64,000 bases of DNA from Alsobacter sp045348435 (GCF_045348435.1 NZ_CP157484.1:2914001-2978000); one strand, 5' to 3'; positions 52,193-61,374 are shown, numbered from the stretch's first letter. Notes: a model not told the origin generated them from the sequence alone. Numbers and translations: made by a program.

Positions 52193-54618
52193 TGCAGGGG
52201 TCCTATCTCGACGACCCGGTCGGGCTCGCCGCCTCGGGGGGCCGTGGCGCGGCACTTCGATCCATCGAGGTCGATCTCGATGACGCTGTCCGGCTTTACC
52301 CCGGCCACGACCGAGCGTCCGTCGAGCCCGGTCAGGAAAGCCGGGCCGCCGTCGACGACCCCGCTCAGTCCCGCCGGCACGTTGTCTCCATTGGGCAGCT
52401 TGAGAAAGATCGCCGCCGGAGCGGATTTCCCGGCGGCGGACGCTCCGGCGAAGCGGATGGCGAGGCCCCCCTTGCGCGCCGGGACCACCGTCGTCTCGGT
52501 CTGATCGAGCGTCAGGTCGGCCGGCGCCGCCAGGGGGTCTATGCTGATCTTGTTGCGCTGCTGCGAGAACAGCGTCGGCACCAGCGCACGCCCGAACACG
52601 TCCGTGCGCGCCACGGTGCGTCCCTCGTGTTGGACGCCGATTCCCGGGGCGCCGACATCGACGACCGCGAAGGCGTCGTCGGCGCGGCGGCCGATCGCCG
52701 GACCCGCGCTCGTGACCGCGATCGCCCCCTCGAACTCGCCCTGGAAGGAGCCGACCCTGGAGCCGTATCGCCCGTCCGCGGCCACCCGGCCGTAAGGCGA
52801 CAGATAGGCTGCGCTCGCTTGCAGGACCTGGCTGTCGCCCGTCCCGGAGAGCCGGGTGCGGCCCCCGTAGGAACCGACTTCGGAGCCCATCGCCTTCTGA
52901 GCTTCGACAGTGGCGGACAACTGCCCGCCGACCTGCGACATGCCCGCCGAAACCGTTCGTTCGTCGTCGAAGCTGAACGTGAGGCCGGCGAAGGCGCCCA
53001 GGCTGCGGTCCCGTCCCAGATCGGCGAAGGTCGACACATAGGCCGACCAGCTCTTTCCGATGTTCTGGTTGTAGGCCAGGCTGACGATGCGCGACGCGGC
53101 CCGCTTTTCGTTGCTCCGATGAACGAAATTGAGATTGATCGAAGAACTCGGCAGGGGACCGGGCGCGCCGACCGAGAGCTGGTCTGCGTAGCGCGGCGGC
53201 TCGGCGCTCGACAGGAATCCCGTTCCCCACCCCTCATACGGGCTGCGAATGGCGTTGTATTCCAACGAGCGCTGCCGAGAGGGCCTGTCCAGCCGCGCCG
53301 TCACCGAGACGAGGTCCGCAAAGGCCCCGAACGAGCGCTGCGAGGAGCCCGTCACGTAGAGCGGGCCGATCTTGGTCTGCACCGATCCGTAGGCCTGGGA
53401 TCCCATGCCGGCGCCCGAATGGCTCGCCCGCCCGGCGACGGACACCACGGCGCGGTCGAACGCGTTCGCCGTGACGCCCGCCCCGACCCCGGCGAGCCCG
53501 CCTCCCGTTTCGTTGTAGGTTTCGAGCGTCACCGCGTCCGTGACCCCGTAGCGCGCCGACGCGAAGCCGACGGGGTCCTTGCCATAGGTGGTGGCGGCCG
53601 TCGCGTAGCCGTAGCGCGCGAAGCCGCCCCCGAACGCATAATCGAAGACCCCCTGCCCCAGCACCGAGGCGGAGGTCATGAACGGCACCGTGGTCCTGAC
53701 CTCGCGCCCGGTCGCGTCCCGCACCACGACCTGCGCGCTCCCCGCGCCTGCGACCGAGGGAACGTTGCTCAGGGAGTAGGGCCCGAGGCCGACCTCGCGC
53801 GAGAAGGTCTTCACCCCGCCCACATAGACGTCGACCGTCGACGGCGCCGCCGCCGTCCCGTTCAGGACGGGAACCGCGGTGGTGACGATGTCCGGCCGCA
53901 GCCCGTAGTCGCGCGAGACCATGGCGCCGCCCACCCGGATGGCGCGCGCCCAGGTCGGTCCGGAGGAAATCAGATCACCCAGCCGGAACGACGTGGCGGT
54001 CTCGACATGGTCGTAGGTGTAGGCCGTCTCCAGCCGGATAGCGTTGTTCTCGGACGTCGGCGTCCGCCCGAGGATGGCCGACTGAGACAGCACCCCGTAC
54101 GGAGACACGGCGCGCGCCTCCAGGCTGAGCGACGCTCCCGAGAAGGTCGGCCGGTAACCGTCGGCGCGCGTCTGAGCGGACCCGAAGGCGACGTAGTTCA
54201 CCAGCAAGCCCATGTCGGACGGGGTCTGCGGCGGCCGGGGGTCGGCCTCCCCGCCGGCATTGACGACCTGCGGCATCAGCAGACGCACATCGGCGGTCTT
54301 GAATGCGATGGTTTGCTTGCGCTCGTCGTAAAGCGCAACGAAGCCCTCGATGGAGGACAGGGAAACCCTTTCGTCGTCGGCGCCCTTGCCGGGCGCCTTG
54401 ACTCCGAGTTCGCGCAGTTCTCTGCGCGTGGCGGAAATGGTCCCGTCGGGACTGGCGAAGAACGCGCCGATGAGCTGCGTCGGACGATCGTTGATGAACA
54501 CTTCGAGTTGGAGGCTACTGTCCTCCGCCCCCGTGGGGGTGGCCCTCGACTCAGACTGGGCCGCAGCGAAAGCGATACAGACGACGCCAGCTCTAACGAG
54601 CCGAGTCGACCTGCGCAT
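52183..54618 (-). CDS. outer membrane fimbrial usher (archaic/Csu type)
   Basis: An 811-residue usher. The start ATG 54618 has GGAGG eight bases upstream; ATG 54633 is the alternative. A signal region (RAGVVCIAFAAAQSESR) is followed by the N-terminal domain binding chaperone-subunit complexes (LQLEVFINDRPTQLIG), the FimD-type beta-barrel with NVPSVAGAGSAQVVVRDATGREVRTTVPFM and plug-like insert, and a C-terminal domain ending RVVEIGPLQCL. It forms the pore for pilus assembly. Overlap of 26 bases with the chaperone gene indicates coupling. Confidence 0.9.
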   Translation of the reverse strand: MRRSTRLVRAGVVCIAFAAAQSESRATPTGAEDSSLQLEVFINDRPTQLIGAFFASPDGTISATRRELRELGVKAPGKGADDERVSLSSIEGFVALYDERKQTIAFKTADVRLLMPQVVNAGGEADPRPPQTPSDMGLLVNYVAFGSAQTRADGYRPTFSGASLSLEARAVSPYGVLSQSAILGRTPTSENNAIRLETAYTYDHVETATSFRLGDLISSGPTWARAIRVGGAMVSRDYGLRPDIVTTAVPVLNGTAAAPSTVDVYVGGVKTFSREVGLGPYSLSNVPSVAGAGSAQVVVRDATGREVRTTVPFMTSASVLGQGVFDYAFGGGFARYGYATAATTYGKDPVGFASARYGVTDAVTLETYNETGGGLAGVGAGVTANAFDRAVVSVAGRASHSGAGMGSQAYGSVQTKIGPLYVTGSSQRSFGAFADLVSVTARLDRPSRQRSLEYNAIRSPYEGWGTGFLSSAEPPRYADQLSVGAPGPLPSSSINLNFVHRSNEKRAASRIVSLAYNQNIGKSWSAYVSTFADLGRDRSLGAFAGLTFSFDDERTVSAGMSQVGGQLSATVEAQKAMGSEVGSYGGRTRLSGTGDSQVLQASAAYLSPYGRVAADGRYGSRVGSFQGEFEGAIAVTSAGPAIGRRADDAFAVVDVGAPGIGVQHEGRTVARTDVFGRALVPTLFSQQRNKISIDPLAAPADLTLDQTETTVVPARKGGLAIRFAGASAAGKSAPAAIFLKLPNGDNVPAGLSGVVDGGPAFLTGLDGRSVVAGVKPDSVIEIDLDGSKCRATAPRGGEPDRVVEIGPLQCL

Positions 54619-55300
54619 CGATGGCGCCTCCATCTGATCTCGCTGTGATCCTCAACGGCCCCGAGCCGAAGCCCTTCGGAACGGGTCGCTCCCAGGACAT
54701 CGTCCCGTCCGCCAGGACGTAGCCCACGAGCCCTTCGCCGAAATTCGCAACGGCGCGGCCGTCGCTGACCTTGAGCCCGAGGATCTTGGCGCGAGCGCCG
54801 CCCGCGTTCGTCGCGGTGACGATCACGCGCCCGCCTTGGACCTGCGCCCGCCAGCTCAGCTTGGGAGGGGAACCCAGACCGCCGCGGAACATCGGGATGG
54901 AATGGCTGGCCAGAATGGTGACCTGGCCGGCCTTGAAATCCCGGGGGTTCGGCAACTCGCTGATCACCACCCGGTAGGCTTCCTCCGGGCCGGCCGCGGC
55001 CCGCCCCAGCGTCACGAGCCGCACCGTATAGTCCTGGCGCGGTTGCAGCTGAACGGTCGGCGGCGACGCCACGACCTGGCTGGCCGGAATGAGCTCCTCC
55101 CGGCCGTTCTGCTGGACCCACTGGAGGACCCTCACCTGTGCGTTCATCGGCTGCGAGCCCTCATTCCGCACCGTCACCACCGAAACGGGGGCGGCGCCCT
55201 TCGTTTCGATCAGGGTGGGAGTGACCTGCAAGGCTCCTGCGAAGGCCGGAACGGCCGACGCAGCGCACAGGGCGGCTGCTGCGAGCGTGATGCGCGACAT
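54593..55300 (-). CDS. periplasmic pilus chaperone (archaic/Csu type)
   Basis: A 235-residue periplasmic protein with signal MSRITLAAAALCAASAVPAFA. The N-terminal PapD-like domain reads LQVTPTLIETKGAAPVSVVTVRNEGSQPMNAQVRVLQWVQQNG and RVVISELPNPRDF; the C-terminal domain follows from KLSWRAQVQ. It escorts SCPU subunits to the usher by donor-strand complementation. It is 21 bases downstream of the single-domain subunit gene. Confidence 0.9.
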   Translation of the reverse strand: MSRITLAAAALCAASAVPAFAGALQVTPTLIETKGAAPVSVVTVRNEGSQPMNAQVRVLQWVQQNGREELIPASQVVASPPTVQLQPRQDYTVRLVTLGRAAAGPEEAYRVVISELPNPRDFKAGQVTILASHSIPMFRGGLGSPPKLSWRAQVQGGRVIVTATNAGGARAKILGLKVSDGRAVANFGEGLVGYVLADGTMSWERPVPKGFGSGPLRITARSDGGAIDAQVDSAR

Positions 55301-55321
55301 GGCGAGGGTCCTGCCGGTTGA

Positions 55322-55840
55322 TCAGTAGGTGACGGTGACGACGACCGTGTCGGTGTAGGCGCCGGAAGCCGGGTAGACCGTGGTCGCGCCGCCGAGGAGC
55401 TTGCCGTAGACGTTCTGGGCGACGCCCACGCCGGAGGTCGAAGTGGCCGGGACGGCGACGCCGGTTCCGGTGCTGAGCCACGGCACGGTGCGCGCCGCAT
55501 CCGAGTACAGCTCGTAGTTCAGGGTGTTGGCGCCGGCGATGAGCTTGCGCTGCGTGCCGCCGCCCGCGTTCAGGCCCGTGCCGAGGGTCACGTTCACCGG
55601 GACGCCCGCGGCGCCGCAGACGACCGTGAACTTGCCGGTCGTGGCTTCCGGAACGCCGGCGGTCGGGATGGAGGTGACGGCGGTTCCGAAGCTGAGCCCG
55701 ACCGGAGTCGCCATCGTGCAAGCGCCGACGACCGTAGCGCTGACCGTCATGTTGCCGACGAGCGTCTGGGCGGCGAAGCCGGAGGTGGAGGCGAGGCAGA
55801 GACCGGCGGCGGCGCCGGCGAGAAGGTGGCGAATACGCAT
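55322..55840 (-). CDS. SCPU-domain pilin subunit
   Basis: A 172-residue exported protein: signal MRIRHLLAGAAAGLCLASTSGFA, then one SCPU domain (NMTVSATVVGACTMATPVGLSFGTAVT ... YPASGAYTDTVVVTVTY). It matches the major pilin CsuA/B class in size and in the C-terminal DTVVVTVTY strand. It is the first gene of the pilus operon and would build the shaft. The AT-rich stretch upstream likely carries its promoter. Confidence 0.88.
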   Translation of the reverse strand: MRIRHLLAGAAAGLCLASTSGFAAQTLVGNMTVSATVVGACTMATPVGLSFGTAVTSIPTAGVPEATTGKFTVVCGAAGVPVNVTLGTGLNAGGGTQRKLIAGANTLNYELYSDAARTVPWLSTGTGVAVPATSTSGVGVAQNVYGKLLGGATTVYPASGAYTDTVVVTVTY

Positions 55841-56037
55841 GACAGGATTCTCCCGTGATCCCTCCTTCTGGAGGGAACCCCGCGCCCGCATGACGCGGCG
55901 GTTAACCAGAAGATGCTGCGATCAGGCTAAAATCCCATTAACGAAAACGAACAACTAATTGGAATAATTGCATTTAATACGATTAGTCATAGAAAACGCC
56001 CGCTCAGATTGCATCATTTGACGGGGTAATTCGGGCG
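55841..56037. other. AT-rich spacer upstream of the pilus operon
   Basis: About 197 bases, with 55925-56000 far more AT-rich than the rest of the window. It lies between the glgA stop and the pilin start, both on the minus strand. On the minus strand it is the pilus promoter region. No clear sigma-70 or EcfG pair was picked out, so the promoter type is left open. Confidence 0.55.
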
Positions 56038-57477
56038 CTACGCCGCCGCTTCCCGCGGGGCCCCGAGGGCTCGGCCGAACAGACGGGCGTAGTCCTGCGC
56101 CGGCCTCGCCCAGCTTCGGTCGCACGCCATGGCGGCGCGGCGCATCTCCTCCAGTCGAGCGGCGCTCCGATAGGCGTCGAAGGCTCGGTAGACGGCGCCC
56201 AGGAAGCTCGCCAGGCTCGACTTCTCGAACAGGAAGCCCGTGTTGCCGTCGTCGATCGTCTCGGCGAGCCCGCCCGTGGCGTAGGCCACCGGCAGGGACC
56301 CGAAGCGCTGGGCGTACATCTGGCTGAGCCCGCACGGCTCGAACCGCGACGGCATCAGCAGGAAGTCGCTGCCGGCGTAGATGCGCCGGGCGAGCTGCTC
56401 CTCAAAGCCGATGGAGATCCCCACGGCTCCCGGATGCTTGCGGGCCAGCGCCGTCAACTCGGTCTCGAACCTCGCCTCGCCCTTGCCGGTGACGACGATC
56501 TGGCCACCCTGGCGCACGATCGATTCCGCAGCCTCGATGGTCAGGTCGACGCCCTTCTGGGGCACCAGCCGCGACACCACCGCAAAGAGCGGTCCGCGCG
56601 ACACGGCCAGCCCGAACGCCTTGCGCACGCTCTGCGCGTTCTTGGCCTTGCCGCGCCACTGGCCCGGCTCGAACGGGGCGGCCAGATGCGGGTCGGTATA
56701 GGGATCCCAGCTCTCGTCGATGCCGTTCAGGATGCCGGTCAGCCGGCCTTCGTCGGAGCGCGCCCGCAACAGGCCCTCGAGCCCGCAACCATGCTCGCGC
56801 GTGGTGATCTCGTGCGCGTAGGTCTCGCTCACCGTGGTGATGTGGTTGGCGTAGAACAGCCCCGCCTTCAGGAACGACACCTGTCCGTGGAACTCCACGC
56901 CGTCGATCTGGTAGGCCCGCTCGGGAATGCCCAGCCGCTCCATACGCTCGGGCGGGAACAGGCCCTGGTGGGCCAGGTTGTGCACCGTCAGGATGCAGGG
57001 CACGGCGCTGTCGCGCCACGCCAGATAGGCGGGCGTCAACGCCGCCGGCCAGTCATGGACATGCAGCAGGTCCGGCCGCCAGCCCTCGATCGGGTAGGAC
57101 CCCGCCGCTTCGGCGGCGGCGAGGCTGAGCCGGGCGAAGCGAACGTCGTTATCCGGCCAGTCGACGCCGTGCTGGTCGCCATAGGGCGAGCCGGGGCGGT
57201 CGAACAGCTCCGGACAGATCAGGACATAGACCACGATGCCGTCGGCGGTCTGGGTGCGTGCGATGGAGCAGGCCGGGATCGCGCCCCTGGCCGGCAGGTT
57301 CATCACCACCTGCATGGGCCCGGCCGAGGCGACGACCTCGCGGTAGCCGGGGATCAGAACCCGGACATCCACCAGCCTGCGCAGCGCGCGCGGCAGGGCG
57401 GCCGAAATCTCGCCGAGCCCGCCGGCCTTGGCGAAGCCCGCGAATTCCGGCGTGACGAACAGGATGCGTTCGCGCAT
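56038..57477 (-). CDS. glgA: glycogen synthase (ADP-glucose), GlgA
   Basis: A 479-residue GT5 glycosyltransferase. The N-terminal loop FAKAGGLGEISAALPRAL matches the K-x-G-G-L substrate-binding motif, LLHVHDWPAALTPAYL and ILTVHNLAHQGLFP are conserved GlgA blocks, and the C-terminal nucleotide-binding motif is MPSRFEPCGLSQMYAQRFGSLPVAYATGGLAETI. It extends alpha-1,4-glucan chains from ADP-glucose. No glgB, glgC or glgP is nearby, unlike the usual glg operon, so it may be a second copy or the operon is split. The gap to msrB (divergent) is over 300 bases. Confidence 0.92.
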   Translation of the reverse strand: MRERILFVTPEFAGFAKAGGLGEISAALPRALRRLVDVRVLIPGYREVVASAGPMQVVMNLPARGAIPACSIARTQTADGIVVYVLICPELFDRPGSPYGDQHGVDWPDNDVRFARLSLAAAEAAGSYPIEGWRPDLLHVHDWPAALTPAYLAWRDSAVPCILTVHNLAHQGLFPPERMERLGIPERAYQIDGVEFHGQVSFLKAGLFYANHITTVSETYAHEITTREHGCGLEGLLRARSDEGRLTGILNGIDESWDPYTDPHLAAPFEPGQWRGKAKNAQSVRKAFGLAVSRGPLFAVVSRLVPQKGVDLTIEAAESIVRQGGQIVVTGKGEARFETELTALARKHPGAVGISIGFEEQLARRIYAGSDFLLMPSRFEPCGLSQMYAQRFGSLPVAYATGGLAETIDDGNTGFLFEKSSLASFLGAVYRAFDAYRSAARLEEMRRAAMACDRSWARPAQDYARLFGRALGAPREAAA

Positions 57478-57803
57478 TCAGCTTTTCGGAGGTTGGCCGC
57501 GCTGGCGCTCAGGCTGGCGAGGGCGGATTGAGATGATCCTGCAACGCCACGATGTCGCCTCCAGTTCCACGGTTTCGCCAAGATTTTTCTCGCAGTCGCG
57601 AAAAGGATTTTTGCAGCGCACCCAAGCCGCCGATGTGGGACGTGGGCTCGAAAACGGCGCAGATCCTTCTTGCGATCGGGTGTCCCCGGCGGCGGCTCGC
57701 GGAGGCTTGAGGGCTCCCGCCCTGTTCGGAACCCGCCGGAGGACTATATTGCGGTGTCCCGATCCGGCGGCGCCCGGCGCCGTCCCCCTTCGAGGAGTGT
57801 TCC
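57478..57803. other. 326-base divergent spacer between glgA and msrB
   Basis: No gene is seen. A TATATT at 57745-57750 could be a -10 box for msrB, with a weak -35 candidate upstream. A GGAAC at 57728 has no CGTT at the required distance, so EcfG control of msrB is not supported. The part next to glgA has short A/T runs around 57585-57615. Confidence 0.45.
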
Positions 57804-58214
57804 ATGGCCGTTGCGGCGACGAAGTCCTATCCGGTGACCCACACTGACGAGGAGTGGCGGCGCATCCTCACCGCCGAGCAGTACGACGTGCTGCGCGGCC
57901 ACGGGACGGAGCGCCCGGGGAGCTGCGCCCTCCTGGCTGAGAAGCGCCCGGGCGTGTTCTCCTGCGTCGGCTGCGGCCACCCCCTGTTCAGGGGCGGCGC
58001 CAAGTTCGAGAGCGGGACCGGCTGGCCGAGCTTCAACACGCCCCTCCCCGGCTCGGTCGAGACCAGCGAGGACCGCAGCTACGGCATGCTGCGCACCGAG
58101 GCGCATTGCAGCCAGTGCGGCGGACATCTCGGCCACGTCTTTCCGGACGGCCCGCCCCCCACCGGCCTGCGCTATTGCATGAACGGCGTCGCCCTCGCCT
58201 TCACGCCGGACTGA
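57804..58214 (+). CDS. msrB: peptide methionine-(R)-S-oxide reductase MsrB
   Basis: A 136-residue protein with the full MsrB pattern: zinc cysteines C54, C57, C102 and C105, FESGTGWPSF, RTEAHCSQCGGHLGHVFPDGPPPTGLRYCMNGVALAF, and catalytic C125 in RYCMNG. It reduces methionine-R-sulfoxide in oxidised proteins using thioredoxin. No signal peptide, so cytosolic. Strong AGGAG ribosome site upstream. It is followed after nine bases by the 2H phosphoesterase gene. Confidence 0.95.
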   Translation: MAVAATKSYPVTHTDEEWRRILTAEQYDVLRGHGTERPGSCALLAEKRPGVFSCVGCGHPLFRGGAKFESGTGWPSFNTPLPGSVETSEDRSYGMLRTEAHCSQCGGHLGHVFPDGPPPTGLRYCMNGVALAFTPD

Positions 58215-58223
58215 GCCCGTCCG

Positions 58224-58796
58224 GTGCAGGATCAGGGGCCAAACGGCGAGCCCGGCGCGGCCGCCGACGGGCGCATCGCGGGGCCGGATCCCCTGATCCT
58301 CACGGCGCGGCTCGGCGGCGGCGCGGCGGACTGGTTCGAAGCCCGGCGCCGCGCGCATTACCCGGCCGACCGCAACCAGGTCCCGGCGCACCTGACCCTC
58401 TTCCACAAGCTGCCGGGCGACGCCCTCGCCGAGATCGAGGACGAGCTCGTCGAATGCGCCTGGCGGCTGGACCCGCTGCCCGCCCGCGCCACGCATCTGC
58501 GCTTCACCGGCCAGGGCGTGCAGGTCGCCGTCGAATCACCGGGGTTGGAGCGACTGCGGCAGGACCTCGCGAAGCGCTGGGGCCTGTGGCTCACGCCGCA
58601 GGACCTCAGGCCGTCCCGCCCTCACGTGACCCTGCAGAACAAGGTCCCGGCGGAGCGCGCGCGCCGCACCTTCGACGGGCTCTGCGCCGTGTTCGAGCCT
58701 TTCGACTTCGAGATCGACGGCCTGGACCTCTGGATCTATCGCGGCGGTCCCTGGGACCGCGCCGGCGGATACGAGTTCGGCGGCGCGCCCGCGTAA
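58224..58796 (+). CDS. 2H phosphoesterase superfamily protein (2'-5' RNA ligase-like)
   Basis: A 190-residue protein, GTG start. The two catalytic motifs are visible: H56-L-T58 in VPAHLTLFHKLP and H134-V-T136 in RPHVTLQNK, spaced as in LigT/ThpR-type enzymes. The N-terminal 20 residues are low-complexity. Members hydrolyse 2',3'-cyclic phosphates or join RNA ends; the target is unknown. It follows msrB closely and probably shares its transcript. Confidence 0.85.
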   Translation: MQDQGPNGEPGAAADGRIAGPDPLILTARLGGGAADWFEARRRAHYPADRNQVPAHLTLFHKLPGDALAEIEDELVECAWRLDPLPARATHLRFTGQGVQVAVESPGLERLRQDLAKRWGLWLTPQDLRPSRPHVTLQNKVPAERARRTFDGLCAVFEPFDFEIDGLDLWIYRGGPWDRAGGYEFGGAPA

Positions 58797-58854
58797 TCGT
58801 CCGCCGTCGGGCGGGCCTGCGACGATTGGCGCAGAGACCTGCGGGCCCTCCCCA

Positions 58855-58879
58855 GGAACTCCCTCCCGGACCCGCCGTT
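58855..58879 (+). promoter_or_regulatory. EcfG (general stress sigma) promoter
   Basis: GGAAC (58855-58859), 16-base spacer, CGTT (58876-58879), an exact match to the known alphaproteobacterial EcfG/SigT consensus GGAAC-N16-17-CGTT. It is 35 bases ahead of the small secreted protein start, a normal leader length. Confidence 0.75.
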
Positions 58880-58914
58880 GGGTTGCGGTTCCTAACAACG
58901 AGGGAAGAAACGCC

Positions 58915-59151
58915 ATGATGAAGACAATGATGCTCGCCGCCGGCCTCGCCATCGCCATCCCGGGTCTCGCGCTGGCGCAGTCGCCGACCTCCTCCACCCC
59001 CGGCCAGACCGGCTCGCGCAGCATGATGCAGGGCGACGCCGGCGCCTCGGCCCGCACCGGCATGGACATGTCCACCGGCTCCAGCCGCAAGATGACGCGC
59101 TCCCACAAGACGATGAAGCACAGCCGCAAGCGCATGCACCGCGCCATGTGA
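58915..59151 (+). CDS. small exported Met/Ser/Lys-rich protein
   Basis: A 78-residue protein: signal MMKTMMLAAGLAIAIPGLALA, then a Ser/Thr/Gly/Met-rich part and a basic tail TRSHKTMKHSRKRMHRAM. No family is recognised. GAGGGAAG in front of the ATG is a good ribosome site. The exact EcfG promoter upstream makes it a likely general-stress protein, perhaps a periplasmic metal-, DNA- or envelope-binding protein, given the many Met, His and Lys. Function unknown. Confidence 0.75.
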   Translation: MMKTMMLAAGLAIAIPGLALAQSPTSSTPGQTGSRSMMQGDAGASARTGMDMSTGSSRKMTRSHKTMKHSRKRMHRAM

Positions 59152-59210
59152 TCGCGGCCTGACGAGGCGCCCGGACCACGGTCCGGCCGACGCCATGACG
59201 GTCGAAGGAC

Positions 59211-59241
59211 AAACCGGCAAGCGCCTGCGCTTCGCCGGTTT
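59211..59241. terminator. bidirectional hairpin terminator
   Basis: AAACCGGC (59211-59218) pairs with GCCGGTTT (59234-59241), with inner AGCGC/GCGCT pairing. It lies between the small secreted protein and the convergent chemoreceptor gene, 11 bases from the latter's stop, and a short T-containing run follows. Confidence 0.7.
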
Positions 59242-59252
59242 CGTCTTGCCCG

Positions 59253-61127
59253 CTAGCGCGCGGCGGCCGGAGCGCGCATCAGCGCGCCCGAGACCGTCTC
59301 GCTCCTCGATCTCAGCAGGTCGGCGTGGCCACGCAGCGAGCCCGCCACGTCGACCACCGCCGCCACCACCGCCTCCGCCTCCCCGGTCGCGCCGTTCAGG
59401 CTCTCGGCGGCTCCCGCCAGCTTCTCGTTCTCGTCCTGGACCTTGGCGATCGAGCGCTCGATCTCGGCCGAATAGCTGGCCTGCTCTTGCGTGGCGAGCG
59501 CCACGGTCCGGCTGATCCCGGCCACGTCGTGGATGCTCTGGACCACCGCCCGGACCACCGCCGAGGTGCGCCCGCCCGCATGCTTGATGGCCTGGGTCTG
59601 GACCGCGATCTTCTGGGCCGCCTGGCTGGTCTGCTCGGCGAGCGCCTTCACCTCGCCGGCCACGACCGCGAATCCGCGGCCGCGTTCGCCCGCCCTCGCG
59701 GCCTCGATGGTCGCGTTCAGGGCGAGCAGATTGGTCTGGCGCGCCACGCCCGAGATGAAGCTCGCCACGAAGTCGATCTCGGACGCGGCCGCATCGAGGT
59801 CCTTGACGGCCATGTCGGTCTCGCGCGCGCTGTCCACCGAGCGTTCGGCGAGCGCCGAGCTGGCGGCGGCGCTGTCGCTAATGCGCTCGCTGAGCGTGAC
59901 GAGCTCGCTCGCCATCTCGACGACCTGCTCGGTCCGCTGCAAGGCCCGGCCCGACACGCCCAGCACCTCGGCGGCGTGCCGGCGCGTGTCCGCGGCCCGG
60001 GCGGACAGCAGCGCGGAGGCCGAGCCGAGCCGCTCGATCGACGAAGTGATCTCGCAGGTGCTGCTGCGCACATGCTCCTCGAAGGCGTCGAGCCCGGTGG
60101 CGATCTCCAGCTCGCGCCTGAGCCGCGTCTCCTGCGCCTGCAGCGCGGTGAGCTCGGCGTCCTTGGCGTGGTTGGAGGCGGCGGCGATCTCCAGCAGCCG
60201 CTGGTTGGAGAAGAGCTTCTTGCGGCTGCGCGCGACCGCCCCGCCGAGCCCCAGAACGAGGGCGGAGCTCAGCAGGGCGAGCGCCACCCCAAAGCTCAAC
60301 TGCCGATCCGCGGCCCCGAAGGCCCTGTCATGCGACAACCCGACCGCCACCATCAGGCCCGACGTTCCGAGAGCCCGATAGGCCATCAGCCGCGGCACGC
60401 CGTCGATCTCGTCCACCCCGTCGAGCAGGCCCTTGGCGTTGCGTCTCGCCAGGGTCAGGAGCTGCGAGCCCGCCATGGACTTGCCGATCGTGTCCTTGGT
60501 CAGCCCCCGGCGAGACACCACGGCCCCGTATTCCGACAGCATCGTGAGCGCGCCGTCGTGACCGATGTCGATGTCGTCGAAGACGCGGGAGAAGGAATAG
60601 GGGTCCAGCGTGGCCACAACGACGCCGCCGAAAGTGCCGTCCGGATTGGTGATGCGCCGGCTGACCGGAATGAACCACTGGCCGTTCCAGACCTCGCGCT
60701 TGCTCGGCACCGGCGAGTTCACATAGAGCCGGTCGTCGGCCACATTGGCGTGGAACTGGAAATAGGCTCGGTCGCTGAGGTCGAACTGGCCCTGGACCGG
60801 TCGCGACGAATAGATCAGATAGCCGCTGCGATCCAGGATGGCGATCTGCAGCGTATGCTGGTCCGGATGGACATAGCGCGAGACCTTGTACTCGAACGCA
60901 TTGATGTCCTTGATCTCGGTGAAGATATTGCGCGTCACCTGGATGTTGCTGTCGACATTGGCGAAGATCTGCTCGATGCCAGCCGCCGTCACCGTCGCGA
61001 TGTTCGTCGCGTAGACCTCCGCGTCCTTCCGCGCCAGCGCCGCATATTCGTACACATGAGCGCCCACGCAGACGCAGATGACCGCCGCGAGGCCGACGGA
61101 GCTCAACCAGATAGAACCTGGACGCAT
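59253..61127 (-). CDS. methyl-accepting chemotaxis-type receptor with dCache-like sensor
   Basis: A 624-residue membrane receptor. First membrane helix about 7-27 (IWLSSVGLAAVICVCVGAHVYEYAAL), a periplasmic dCache-like part (IAILDRSGYLIYSSRPV, AYFQFHANVADDRLYVNSPVPSK, GGVVVATLDPYSFSRVF), second helix about 278-300 (LSFGVALALLSSALVLGLGGAVA). No HAMP domain is seen; a coiled coil leads to the signalling hairpin ISGVARQTNLLALNATIEAARAGERGRGFAVVAGEVKALAEQTSQAA. It would feed a CheA kinase or another output system. No che genes are in the window. Confidence 0.88.
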   Translation of the reverse strand: MRPGSIWLSSVGLAAVICVCVGAHVYEYAALARKDAEVYATNIATVTAAGIEQIFANVDSNIQVTRNIFTEIKDINAFEYKVSRYVHPDQHTLQIAILDRSGYLIYSSRPVQGQFDLSDRAYFQFHANVADDRLYVNSPVPSKREVWNGQWFIPVSRRITNPDGTFGGVVVATLDPYSFSRVFDDIDIGHDGALTMLSEYGAVVSRRGLTKDTIGKSMAGSQLLTLARRNAKGLLDGVDEIDGVPRLMAYRALGTSGLMVAVGLSHDRAFGAADRQLSFGVALALLSSALVLGLGGAVARSRKKLFSNQRLLEIAAASNHAKDAELTALQAQETRLRRELEIATGLDAFEEHVRSSTCEITSSIERLGSASALLSARAADTRRHAAEVLGVSGRALQRTEQVVEMASELVTLSERISDSAAASSALAERSVDSARETDMAVKDLDAAASEIDFVASFISGVARQTNLLALNATIEAARAGERGRGFAVVAGEVKALAEQTSQAAQKIAVQTQAIKHAGGRTSAVVRAVVQSIHDVAGISRTVALATQEQASYSAEIERSIAKVQDENEKLAGAAESLNGATGEAEAVVAAVVDVAGSLRGHADLLRSRSETVSGALMRAPAAAR

Positions 61128-61374
61128 GAACAGGGGATCCGCGAGCCCGACCCCGCGCCGGGCTCGGACGGACCCTAGGGAACATCTCTTAATGCAACCT
61201 TGGATTGCTTATCCGGCGGTAGCTCGCCAAGCCCCCACGGTCAGTTTCCGCCCGCGATGGTGCGATGCCGCACCACTGACGGGTGGTGTGAGCCACCGCA
61301 CGCTGCGGCGCCGCATCCAGGCGTAGGCTCCTGCGTGGTCGGGGGGCGTCCCGCAGAGCCGTAGGAGGCGAGGC

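Noticed and set aside
57728..57760. EcfG promoter for msrB starting at GGAAC 57728
   Set aside because: No CGTT lies 16-17 bases downstream; only the site at 58855 fulfils both boxes.
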